Notes under the pieces: model-generated
Seen by the model: the letters and a program-made list of their open reading frames with translations, nothing else
What the model was told of the DNA's origin: nothing
Database searches by the model: none
DNA from: a virus
Length of the DNA: 40,297 nucleotides
Virus record (IMG/VR): IMGVR_UViG_3300020407_000009
Span: 1 to 40,297 of that record
Direction: 5' to 3' (one strand)
Shown here: positions 20,558 through 28,262 of the stretch, in pieces
Position numbering within the stretch: position 1 is the stretch's first letter
Layout: the number at the start of each line of letters is the position of its first letter
Position numbers and translations under genes: made by a program

Positions 20558-23379
20558 GCAAGCGGATCAACATCCGACCCGGCGCATCGGCTGGCCGCGG
20601 CTTCGGGCTGCCGCCAATGACGGCGGCAGGCAACCCCTGGACGGTGGAGGATGGGGTTGCTGATGAACTGGTGAATCGACAAGTTGCTGACCGTGAATTC
20701 AGCGTGGACGAGCGACCCATGTCTGTCTATGGGGTGTCCGACTGGGGTGACCTTTGGCGTGCGGTCAGCCAGATTGCGCAAGGCGATCGCGCCTTGCTCC
20801 GGTTCGATAAGGACATCGTGCTCGAGTCACCGCTCCCGGACGATGTTGAAACTTCGCGTGGTGTGCTGGACCTCAACTGGCACAGCCTTATCGGAGGCAA
20901 CATCGATCGCGATTGGAAGGCAATCAGAGCCACGTTCAATCCCGACCCGGCTGACTTCAACGGCTACAAGCGCTACGACTTTGCGCGGCCTTGGCTGATG
21001 AATGGTCGCATCCTCGGCCCTGGCCTGGGCGATATCAGCACCTGGGCCGCCAAGAAGATCAACGAGGGCAAGGGCAACTCAGCCGTCTACTTCGATGGCA
21101 TCTTGGACCCGGTGGCCAATCGCACGATCCGGCCAACCATGAAGCACGTGATCATCAGCGGCTGGAACCACTGCATCGATGGCCGCAAAGGCTTCTTCCT
21201 CGGAAGATTTGACCGCTGTATCGCCTACGACAGCGACGTAGCAGTGCGCCAGCGTCGTGGCATCGATGCGGGCGAGCTGTGCATCTTCGAGGGCCTGATC
21301 CAGCGTGTGCGTCTGGGGTACTTGCTGGAGGACAGCAGCAGCGAGTGGCACCACATCGGCTCCATGGACTATGTGATCCAGGGGGCCCGGCTGGCGCCAG
21401 GCACGAACGGCTGGGCTCGCCTGACCTTCAGCCCGGCAACTCACGAAGAAAGCCGCGGCGGCGAGAACGGGGACGACCCTGGCTGGTACGTCAGCAACGG
21501 CACCGGATCGGACGCGCGCTGCATCGACCCCATCTTCGACAGCTTCTTCGATGTGGCCGGCAACGCTGGTAGCGGCATCTTCTTCAACACCGGGGCCAGC
21601 CTGGACAACAACACCAACGGTGTGTTGAACCCGCCGAACACCGATCCCACGTGGGAATACGACCACATGATCCACCTGCGTGAAAAGAACACGTGGGCGG
21701 TACTGGATTCGGTGTCCCCCCAGTCCCTGGCCGGCAAATGGCACGTTCTCAAGCGGGGTCCCGGCGTCCTCAAGACCAACATCGTCGCGCCGGCATTCCC
21801 CAGCAACCTCACCCTGCCTGCCCGCAAGAGTGACCACCCGAACGACTGCCTGGCGGTCAGCCCGCAGATCGCCAACCTCTCTGCCGACTTGTGGACCATC
21901 ACCCACGACGGCAAAGAGATCACCGACCGTCACACCGGCCTGAACCTCCTGCTGGAGCGCGACACGGCGATCCAGCCTGGTGGCCAAGGTGACGGCACCA
22001 TCGGTGCCATCAGCGTCGGAGTGGATCCGGGCACCATCCTGTACGACGTTTGCGAGGCCATCGCCCCGATCGCTGGCAACAGCTGCGTGCTCAAAGATCC
22101 GTGGCCCGCCGCCACGGGCACCTACACGGCCACCTTCAGCAGTGGCGCTACGCGTAGCGTCACATTGACGCTCAACAGCACCGCGGCGAGCTGGAGTGGC
22201 GGCGGGGTGGTCGCTGATGCGCGCTTCGACGTAAAGAGCGCGGGCACGACGGCGGCCGACGGTGCCTATCGGCTGGTATTCCGTGATGCCACCACATTCG
22301 TCCTGCAACGCCCGAACTATGAGCAGATCGGGGTGGGCACGGTCGGCACGCAGTTCAATGGCGGCGGCCTCTCCTTCCTCGTCACCGCTGGCGCTACGCC
22401 CTTCGCGTCCTATGACTCGGTGACGATCACTGTGGCCAGCGGAGCGGCCACGGCCAGCGGCGCCGGCGTCACCTTCGCGGCAGCGCTTACCGCTGCCGCC
22501 AGTGGCACGCTGGTGTCTGCATGGAGCCGCACCACCGGCACCTATGACATCAAGTTCAGCGACGGGTCGTTCCGTCGTGTCAGCTTCACGAATGGCAGCA
22601 CCGCGGCGACGTGGACGGGCGCCGTGACCGCCACGGCCAGCGCCACGATCCATGGCATCCCTCTGAAGGCCAATGCGTGCTTGAAGGTGACCAAGACCGC
22701 CCAGACCGCCCTGACGTTCACTGCAGCGATTGCGGCTGCCTCAAGCGCGACCCTGGCGGCGGCGTGGGCTGGTGCCACCGGGGTGTACGCAGTGACCTTC
22801 AGCGACAGCTCTGTGCGCAGCGCCACTCTGACCAACGGCAGCACGGCAGTGACGTGGACGGGTGGCAACGTGACGGCAACGGCCAACGCCACGATCCGCA
22901 ACGACGCCAAATTCAGCATGGTGGTGGACATCGACAAAGGCAAGCTGTTCACCGCTGAGGTGCTGACCTATCTGTCGTCCAGCGATGGGCCCACGGGGCC
23001 GGTGGCCATCGCCTACAGGTTCGTGAAGAAGGGTGTCCCCAAGGTGGTGGCGCTCACGTCGTCCGCATCGGATGGCTCTCTGCGCGCTGGGCACAGCCAG
23101 GTGGTCCCAAGTTTCGGCGCGCCCGACACCGGCGCGTCTGGTGGCTTCGACCTGGGCTTCTCGCGGTCTGCAGCGGATGTTCGAAGCGTGACGCTCGACG
23201 CGTCGGCGGGCAACCTCGACAAGTGGGTGCCGTACAGGCTCACGATCGGCAACGCATCGTCGGCCACGGGCGAAATGGTCGTGCCGGAGTGGGCGGATGC
23301 CGTGCAGATCATCGGGGTCATGGACAACGCCGGCTCAGGCGCACTTCGGTTGTCCTGGGTCCAGCCGTTCGCTTGGTGA
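20554..23379 (+). CDS. Large beta-helix-like structural protein with C-terminal repeats, in the head operon
   Basis: The 941-residue protein starts at ATG 20554, overlapping the portal stop, with AAGGA upstream. Residues 60-420 look like a right-handed beta-helix (for example HVIISGWNHCIDGRKGFFLG, FDRCIAYDSDVAVRQRRGID, FEGLIQRVRLGYLLED), as in tailspikes. Residues 515-790 contain three copies of a short beta module (TGxYxxxFSDGSxR...NGSTAxTWTG). A C-terminal beta domain (VVPEWADAVQIIGVMDNAGS) follows. I see no catalytic motif. Such proteins usually bind or cut host polysaccharide, but one would expect them at the end of the tail genes. Here the position between portal and capsid protease suggests a head fibre, a decoration protein or an inserted spike gene. 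Its base composition looks less GC-rich than that of its neighbours. Confidence 0.75.
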   Translation: MSKRINIRPGASAGRGFGLPPMTAAGNPWTVEDGVADELVNRQVADREFSVDERPMSVYGVSDWGDLWRAVSQIAQGDRALLRFDKDIVLESPLPDDVETSRGVLDLNWHSLIGGNIDRDWKAIRATFNPDPADFNGYKRYDFARPWLMNGRILGPGLGDISTWAAKKINEGKGNSAVYFDGILDPVANRTIRPTMKHVIISGWNHCIDGRKGFFLGRFDRCIAYDSDVAVRQRRGIDAGELCIFEGLIQRVRLGYLLEDSSSEWHHIGSMDYVIQGARLAPGTNGWARLTFSPATHEESRGGENGDDPGWYVSNGTGSDARCIDPIFDSFFDVAGNAGSGIFFNTGASLDNNTNGVLNPPNTDPTWEYDHMIHLREKNTWAVLDSVSPQSLAGKWHVLKRGPGVLKTNIVAPAFPSNLTLPARKSDHPNDCLAVSPQIANLSADLWTITHDGKEITDRHTGLNLLLERDTAIQPGGQGDGTIGAISVGVDPGTILYDVCEAIAPIAGNSCVLKDPWPAATGTYTATFSSGATRSVTLTLNSTAASWSGGGVVADARFDVKSAGTTAADGAYRLVFRDATTFVLQRPNYEQIGVGTVGTQFNGGGLSFLVTAGATPFASYDSVTITVASGAATASGAGVTFAAALTAAASGTLVSAWSRTTGTYDIKFSDGSFRRVSFTNGSTAATWTGAVTATASATIHGIPLKANACLKVTKTAQTALTFTAAIAAASSATLAAAWAGATGVYAVTFSDSSVRSATLTNGSTAVTWTGGNVTATANATIRNDAKFSMVVDIDKGKLFTAEVLTYLSSSDGPTGPVAIAYRFVKKGVPKVVALTSSASDGSLRAGHSQVVPSFGAPDTGASGGFDLGFSRSAADVRSVTLDASAGNLDKWVPYRLTIGNASSATGEMVVPEWADAVQIIGVMDNAGSGALRLSWVQPFAW
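22465..22914 (+). repeat. Tandem coding repeat in the beta-helix-like protein
   Basis: Two nearly full copies encode a module of about 80 residues, VTFAAALTAAASGTLVSAW/TTGTYDIKFSDGSFRRVSF and LTFTAAIAAASSATLAAAW/ATGVYAVTFSDSSVRSATL, each followed by TNGSTAxTWTG and TATAxATI. A partial third copy begins at 22111. The DNA is also similar between copies, so recent duplication or recombination is likely. Confidence 0.8.
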
Positions 23380-23391
23380 GTGGAGGCACTA

Positions 23392-25455
23392 ATGAAGCAA
23401 CTCCCCAAGACGCTGGCCCCTCAGTGCCGCACGATCACCTTGCGCCTGCTGGCCACGGGCGAGCGCGCCGCGGCCGAGATCGATGCTGACGCCCGCACCG
23501 TCGAGCTGGCCTTCAGCAGTGAAGCGCCGGTGGACATGTGGTACGGCACCGAGATCCTCAGCCACGCACCGGGTGCGATGCGCACCGGCCAGCGGCAGCT
23601 GTCCATGCCGCTGCTCTTCAACCACTGCATGGGCGATCTGCTCGGCATCGTCGAACGGATCTGGATCGATGCCGATCGCATCGGCCGCGCGCTGGTGCGC
23701 TTCGGCCGCGATGAGCGTGGCGAGTGGGCCATGCAGCAAGTGCGTGACGGCGTGCTGGTGAACGTGTCGTTCATGTACCGCGTCTTCAAGTGGCTCGAAG
23801 ACCAGGAGGCCAACACCCTGACGGCCGTCGAGTGGGAGCCCTACGAGCTCTCGCTGGTCACCGTGCCTGCAGATCCCAGCGTCGGTGTCGGCCGCAGTGC
23901 CGATGCCGCTACCGAAAACAGCGTCGAGCTGATCCTGGCCCGCGCTGCAACCCCTGCGCCCGCGGCGCAATCACCCCAACTGGAGCAATCCGACATGAAG
24001 AAGAAATTCGCCCGTAGCCGCGTGCAGAACGCGGTCGATGAGCTGAACAACGGCGGCGGCAGCGGCGCCGGCGGTGTCACCGGCACCGTCATCACCCCCG
24101 GCGCCACGTCGCCCGAAGAAGCGGCCCGGCAGCAGCAGCAGCGTGGCGCGGAGGCCGAGCGCACCCGCATCGCCGAGATCGAGGCCATCTGCCGCAAGTA
24201 CTCGCTGCCCGATGAGCTGCGCACCGGCATGATCCAGAAGGGCGCCAGCGCCGAGCAAGCCCGCCTGGCCGCGGCCGACCACGTGCTGCTGCGTGCCAAG
24301 AGCGAGGCGAAGCCGTCCGCCGACTTCGGCGACACCCACAACCCCGACATGACCGAACGCGAGAAGGCGCGCTACAGCATGATCCGCGCGGTCAATGCCG
24401 CGCTGTCGGGCGACTGGAAGAAGGCCGGCTTCGAGCTCGAATGCCACAACGCCATTGGCCAGCGGCTGGGGCGTGGTCCGCAGAACGAGAAGGGCTTCTT
24501 CATCCCGACCAACATCCCCTTCGCCGCGCAGCGCGCGACCTACACCGTGGGCACCGTGGGCAGCGGCACTGCGGGTGGCACGCTGGTGGCCAACAACCTG
24601 CTGGCCGGCAGCTTCATCGAGGTCTTGCGCAACAAGGCCAAGGTGATGCAGCTGGGCGCCACCGTGCTCAGCGGCCTGGTGGGCGCGGTGACGATTCCGC
24701 GCCAGACCGGCCAGAGCTCCACCTACTGGACCGCGGAAGGTGTCAACACCACCCAGAGCGAAGCCACCTTCGACAGCGTCACGCTGAACATGAAGACGAT
24801 CGGCACGTTCTCCCAGATCACCCGCAACATGCTCATGCAGTCCACCCCGGACATCGACATGATCGCGCGGGCCGATCTGCTGGCGGCCATCGCGCTGGGC
24901 GTCGACCTGGCCGCGCTGTCGGGCACCGGCTCGGGTGGCCAGCCGCTGGGCATCGGCAACACCGCCGGCGTCGGCTCGGTCATCGCTGGCACCAACGGCG
25001 CAGCGGTCTCCATCGATCACCTGATCGACATGGAAACCCAGGTGACCGCCGCCAATGCCCCCGAAGAAGCGCTGGCCTACCTGTGCAACGCCAAGACCGT
25101 CGGCAGCCTGAAGAAGCTGAAGTCCACCACCGGCCAGTACCTGTGGACCAACGCGCCCAACGGCCAGCGCACCGGCACGCCGGGTGAGATCAACGGCTAC
25201 CCGGTGGCGCGCAGCAACCAGGCGCGCAGCACGCTCACCAAGGGCACCAGCACCGGCGTCTGCAGCGAAGGCTTCTTCGGTGCGTGGCCCGAGCTGCTGG
25301 TGGGCGAATGGGGCGTGGTCGAGATCGTGCCCAACCCTTACGACCCGGCCGTCTACAAAAACGGCGGCGTGTTGTTGCGCGTGCTGCAGTCCATCGACAT
25401 CGGTGTGCGCCACGCGGCCAGCTTCTCCACCGTCAGCGACTGGCTCACCCCCTGA
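23392..25455 (+). CDS. Prohead protease fused to HK97-type major capsid protein
   Basis: The 687-residue polyprotein has an S78-type protease in residues 1-190 (nucleophile Ser in NVSFMYRV, catalytic His in LLFNHC, later YELSLVTVPADP). A linker, Gly-rich and then a charged coiled coil (about 200-310), looks like the scaffold/delta domain. The HK97 capsid fold follows from about residue 320 (GFFIPTNIPF, TVPRQ-like VTIPRQTGQSSTYW, then NMLMQSTPDIDMIARADLLA). Protease self-cleavage should release mature capsid subunits. ATG 23392 has GGAGG 6 bases upstream; the frame is open back to 23380. Confidence 0.95.
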   Translation: MKQLPKTLAPQCRTITLRLLATGERAAAEIDADARTVELAFSSEAPVDMWYGTEILSHAPGAMRTGQRQLSMPLLFNHCMGDLLGIVERIWIDADRIGRALVRFGRDERGEWAMQQVRDGVLVNVSFMYRVFKWLEDQEANTLTAVEWEPYELSLVTVPADPSVGVGRSADAATENSVELILARAATPAPAAQSPQLEQSDMKKKFARSRVQNAVDELNNGGGSGAGGVTGTVITPGATSPEEAARQQQQRGAEAERTRIAEIEAICRKYSLPDELRTGMIQKGASAEQARLAAADHVLLRAKSEAKPSADFGDTHNPDMTEREKARYSMIRAVNAALSGDWKKAGFELECHNAIGQRLGRGPQNEKGFFIPTNIPFAAQRATYTVGTVGSGTAGGTLVANNLLAGSFIEVLRNKAKVMQLGATVLSGLVGAVTIPRQTGQSSTYWTAEGVNTTQSEATFDSVTLNMKTIGTFSQITRNMLMQSTPDIDMIARADLLAAIALGVDLAALSGTGSGGQPLGIGNTAGVGSVIAGTNGAAVSIDHLIDMETQVTAANAPEEALAYLCNAKTVGSLKKLKSTTGQYLWTNAPNGQRTGTPGEINGYPVARSNQARSTLTKGTSTGVCSEGFFGAWPELLVGEWGVVEIVPNPYDPAVYKNGGVLLRVLQSIDIGVRHAASFSTVSDWLTP

Positions 25456-25478
25456 TAGCCCGCCACCCCTGACCCCTT

Positions 25479-25516
25479 CGGCCCGCGTGCCGCGCATCCA
25501 GCGCGGCCGCGGGCCG
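25479..25516 (+). other. Strong GC hairpin after the capsid gene
   Basis: CGGCCCGCG and CCGCGC pair with GCGCGG and CGCGGGCCG around a loop of about 5 nt, within the 87-bp gap that follows the capsid gene. No T-run follows, so it is not a clear intrinsic terminator. It may protect the 3' end of capsid mRNA or reduce transcription into the following genes. Confidence 0.5.
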
Positions 25517-25542
25517 AGTCACTTCCACCCCCGAGGATCAAC

Positions 25543-25860
25543 ATGGCCCACAAATACATCGTCCGCACTGGCTTCGTCGTCGTGCTCAAGTTGCAGAAGC
25601 CCGACGGCAGCACCTACGAACGCACCCACGAAGGCGGCGAAGAAGTCACCCTGGACGACGACCAGGCGCTGCTGCACCGTCACAAGCTCGAATTCGCATC
25701 GCAGAAAGACCGCGATGCCGCGCTGCAGGCCGAGCGTGAGGCTGACGTGGCGGCCGCGGCGCAGCTGGCACCGGTGCAGCTGGTGCAGCAGCTCACGGCC
25801 GCGCTGCAGGCCTCGCTGGCGGGCGCCGGCGTGGTCACCGCCCCCGCTGAAGGCGCTTGA
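25543..25860 (+). CDS. Small head-region protein
   Basis: The 105-residue product starts YIVRTGFVVVLKLQKPDGST, then GEEVTLDDDQALLHRHKLEF, and ends in an Ala/Gln-rich helix. Proteins of this size and N-terminal pattern lie just after the capsid gene in siphophages, where they may be decoration or capsid-stabilising proteins. The family function is not known to me. It has a GAGGA ribosome site upstream and overlaps the next start (TGATG). Confidence 0.65.
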   Translation: MAHKYIVRTGFVVVLKLQKPDGSTYERTHEGGEEVTLDDDQALLHRHKLEFASQKDRDAALQAEREADVAAAAQLAPVQLVQQLTAALQASLAGAGVVTAPAEGA

Positions 25861-26168
25861 TGTTCGAGGACGCGCCGGCCGACTTCCTGGTCGACTTCGG
25901 TACCGCCGTGCGCTGGTCACCCAGCGTCGGCGGCCCGGCGGTCGAGGGTCTCATGATCTTCGACACCCCCGACCAGGAGATCGGCAGCGGCGCCGCCCTC
26001 AGCACCGAGTACCAGGTCACCTTCGTCACCGCCGCCTGGCCGGGCCTCAAGCGCGATGAGCGCCTGCAGATCCCGGCGGGCACCGGCCCTCTCTACAAGC
26101 TGCGCACCCACCCGCAGCGCCAGGGCGACGGTGCCATGAGCACCGCCCACCTCACCCGCGAGGCCTGA
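25860..26168 (+). CDS. Head-tail joining protein (FII-like)
   Basis: A 102-residue product of mainly beta sequence with an N-terminal helix: DFGTAVRWSPSVGGPAVEGL, EYQVTFVTAAWPGLKRDERL, ending in a short Leu/Thr tail. Size, pattern and position after the capsid and before the tail terminator fit lambda FII, which joins the filled head to the tail. ATG 25860 shares an A with the previous stop. Identification rests on position and fold impression. Confidence 0.65.
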   Translation: MFEDAPADFLVDFGTAVRWSPSVGGPAVEGLMIFDTPDQEIGSGAALSTEYQVTFVTAAWPGLKRDERLQIPAGTGPLYKLRTHPQRQGDGAMSTAHLTREA

Positions 26169-26171
26169 CCC

Positions 26172-26588
26172 ATGGCCACCACCCTGGCCCAGGTGCTGCA
26201 GCGCCTGGATGCCGTGCTGCGTGCGTCTGCACCGGCCGGCACCACCATCTTCCGTGGCCGGGCCGATGCCCTGGCCCGCAGCGAAACGCCCAGCATCAAC
26301 GTCAAGCTGGGCAGCCACAGCGTCGAGCCGCAGGCCGGCGAGATGGACGTGCACACGGTGATGGTTGAGCTGCAGCTCAGCGTGCGCGACGACGATGTGC
26401 TGCTGGCCGCCGAAGCGCTGCATGAAGCGGTGCACCGCCCGGTGATGACCGATGCCCAGCTGCTGGCGCTGGTCGACAGCATCCGCCACGTCGATGCCGA
26501 CGGCGACCCTGAGCCCGCCGACGAAACCAGCCTGACGAAGGTGGCCCGGTACCGCCTCATCTATTCCCGCCTGAAGACCACCCTTTAA
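26172..26588 (+). CDS. Tail terminator / minor tail protein U-like
   Basis: The 138-residue protein alternates helices and strands: LAQVLQRLDAVLRASAPAGT, INVKLGSHSVEPQAGEMDVH, VMVELQLSVRDDDVLLAAEA and a C-terminal KVARYRLIYSRLKTTL. This matches the alpha/beta fold of tail terminators (gpU), which stop tube growth. It lies just before the tube protein gene. The next gene follows after 11 bases. Confidence 0.75.
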   Translation: MATTLAQVLQRLDAVLRASAPAGTTIFRGRADALARSETPSINVKLGSHSVEPQAGEMDVHTVMVELQLSVRDDDVLLAAEALHEAVHRPVMTDAQLLALVDSIRHVDADGDPEPADETSLTKVARYRLIYSRLKTTL

Positions 26589-26599
26589 GGAGGCACACC

Positions 26600-26788
26600 A
26601 TGCCCAAGTACGTCATTCAGCCCGGCCACACCTACCGCGTCGATGCGAACACGGTGAAGGGCCCGGGCGACACCATCGAGCTGGCCGACGACGTGGCCGC
26701 GCTCAACCCCAACAGCGTGCAGCTGCTGCCCGACGAAGCGCCCGATGCGGCGCCCACCGCGCTGCCCGCCGAGCTGCCGCAGGCCTGA
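26600..26788 (+). CDS. Small hypothetical protein between tail terminator and tube
   Basis: A 62-residue product, PKYVIQPGHTYRVDANTVKG followed by DTIELADDVAALNPNSVQLL and an Ala/Pro tail. AAGGAGG precedes ATG 26600 closely. Small beta proteins of this kind occur beside capsid or tube genes and may be decoration or chaperone proteins; no specific function is recognised. A 36-bp gap separates it from the tube gene. Confidence 0.65.
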   Translation: MPKYVIQPGHTYRVDANTVKGPGDTIELADDVAALNPNSVQLLPDEAPDAAPTALPAELPQA

Positions 26789-26824
26789 GCCCGCGCCCCG
26801 CCACTTCACCCGGAGATCCCTCCC

Positions 26825-27583
26825 ATGCCCACCAAGCAGAAATTCGGCGTCGGCGTGCTCATCGCCACCACGCGCACCGACTCCCAAGGCAACCTGCTGG
26901 CCACGCCCGTGCCGTATCGGCTCGGCATCCTGCAGGACGTGTCCACCGACTTCAGCTTCGAGGCCAAGAGCCTCTATGGCGCCAACCAGCTGCCGGTCGA
27001 TCGCGGCCGCGGCAAGGCCAAGCTGGCCTTCAGCGCCAAGACCGCCAACATCGATGCGGCCGCCCTGGCCGCGCTGCACTTCGGCGTCACGCCCAGCGTC
27101 GGCTTCAAGGGCCCGCTGATCGATGACCCGATCAACGTTCCCGCCAGCAGCCCGTACCAGGTCACCACCACCCCGCCCAACAGCGGCACGTTTGTGGCCG
27201 ACTTGGGCGTGCAAGACACCAGCGGCAACGCCTTCACGCGCGTGGCCAGCGCGCCCACGGCCGGGCAGTACACGCTGAGCGGCGGCACCTACACCTTCGC
27301 CGCGGCGGATGCAGGCAAGGCCCTGCTGCGCAGCTACGAGTACTCGGCCGCCAGCGGCGGCGTGGTGGTGCCGATGACCAACCAGCTGATGGGCTACAGC
27401 CCCAGCTTCAGCTGCATCCTGATCAACGACAGCAAGGGCGGCAAGTTGGTGGTCAAGCTCACCAACTGCCAATCCGACAAGCTGGCACTGCCCTTCAAGA
27501 ACGAAGACTTCGTCATCGCCGATTTCGGCTGGGAAGCCTTCGACGACGGCACCGGCTCGGCCGGCTACTGGAGCCAGACGTGA
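26825..27583 (+). CDS. Major tail tube protein
   Basis: The 252-residue protein has the tail-tube pattern: N-terminal beta segment with LQDVSTDFSFEAKSLYGANQ, KLAFSAKTANIDAAALAAL, a Gly/Thr-rich centre that reads as an immunoglobulin-like or SPOR-like insert (AGQYTLSGGTYTFAAADAGK), and FVIADFGWEAFDD near the end. It lies between the tail terminator and the chaperone pair, as in lambda (gpV). GGAGAT ribosome site upstream of ATG 26825. The stop overlaps the next GTG. Confidence 0.85.
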   Translation: MPTKQKFGVGVLIATTRTDSQGNLLATPVPYRLGILQDVSTDFSFEAKSLYGANQLPVDRGRGKAKLAFSAKTANIDAAALAALHFGVTPSVGFKGPLIDDPINVPASSPYQVTTTPPNSGTFVADLGVQDTSGNAFTRVASAPTAGQYTLSGGTYTFAAADAGKALLRSYEYSAASGGVVVPMTNQLMGYSPSFSCILINDSKGGKLVVKLTNCQSDKLALPFKNEDFVIADFGWEAFDDGTGSAGYWSQT

Positions 27584-27909
27584 ACCGCGGCGAGTTCGTC
27601 ACGCTGACGCTGGGCGATGAGCCCTGGACCTTCCGCGCGCTGGACTTCGATCAGCTGGAAGAGCTGGAACCGGAGTTCGCTGCCGTCAATTCGGCGGTGG
27701 CTGCGCGCAGCCTGATGAGCAAGGAAACGCGCGATGCGTTGGCCGTCATCGCCGCGGCCAGCCTCAAGCACCGGCACCCGGACATCACGCCCGAGCGCTG
27801 CCGCAAGCTCATCACGCTGGGCACCTGGCCCGACGTCATCAGCGCCGTCGCCGGCGTGAGCGGGCTGGAGCCCACGGGCGCATCGGGGGAGGCCCCGGCG
27901 GGGTCGTGA
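27580..27909 (+). CDS. Tail assembly chaperone (gpG-like)
   Basis: The 109-residue product begins MNRGEFVTLTLGDEPWTFRA then LDFDQLEELEPEFAAVNSA and is helical to the end. It lies between tube and tape measure, where the G protein of siphophages binds the tape measure and recruits tube subunits. GTG 27580 overlaps the tube stop. The second chaperone gene begins in the -1 frame at its 3' end, overlapping by GTGA. Confidence 0.75.
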   Translation: MNRGEFVTLTLGDEPWTFRALDFDQLEELEPEFAAVNSAVAARSLMSKETRDALAVIAAASLKHRHPDITPERCRKLITLGTWPDVISAVAGVSGLEPTGASGEAPAGS

Positions 27910-28262
27910 CCGGCTGGGCGGCCCTGCGCGCCTACGTCTGCCACAACACCGGCTGGACGTGGGATGAGGTGGGCCGCCTGACGATTCCCCGCCTGCGGGC
28001 GCTGCGGGCCGAGTGGCGCCAGCGCCCGCCGGTGCATTGGCTGGTGGCCAATTACCTGGGCTATGAGCCGCATGCCGATGCCGAGCCCGACATCGCTGAC
28101 GCTTTGAACGACACCGGCCCCCCGACCCCGCCTGCGTGGCTGGGCGGCGGCCGCGGCGTTCACGCCAGCGACGAACTGCGAGCCGCACAAACGCCTGAAG
28201 AGGCGCTGGCCGCGGCTGAACAACTCTTCTTCGGAGAGGTCCACACCTATGGCAGACGGTAA
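27906..28262 (+). CDS. Tail assembly chaperone T-like protein
   Basis: The 118-residue product contains WAALRAYVCHNTGWTWDEVG and RLRALRAEWRQRPPVHWLVA then NYLGYEP, which resembles the small GT/DUF4035-type proteins read after the G chaperone. It can start at GTG 27906, but its frame is open upstream across the end of the G-like gene. So it might be made as a G-T fusion by a -1 frameshift as in lambda. It ends 14 bases inside the tape measure gene. Confidence 0.65.
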   Translation: MTGWAALRAYVCHNTGWTWDEVGRLTIPRLRALRAEWRQRPPVHWLVANYLGYEPHADAEPDIADALNDTGPPTPPAWLGGGRGVHASDELRAAQTPEEALAAAEQLFFGEVHTYGRR

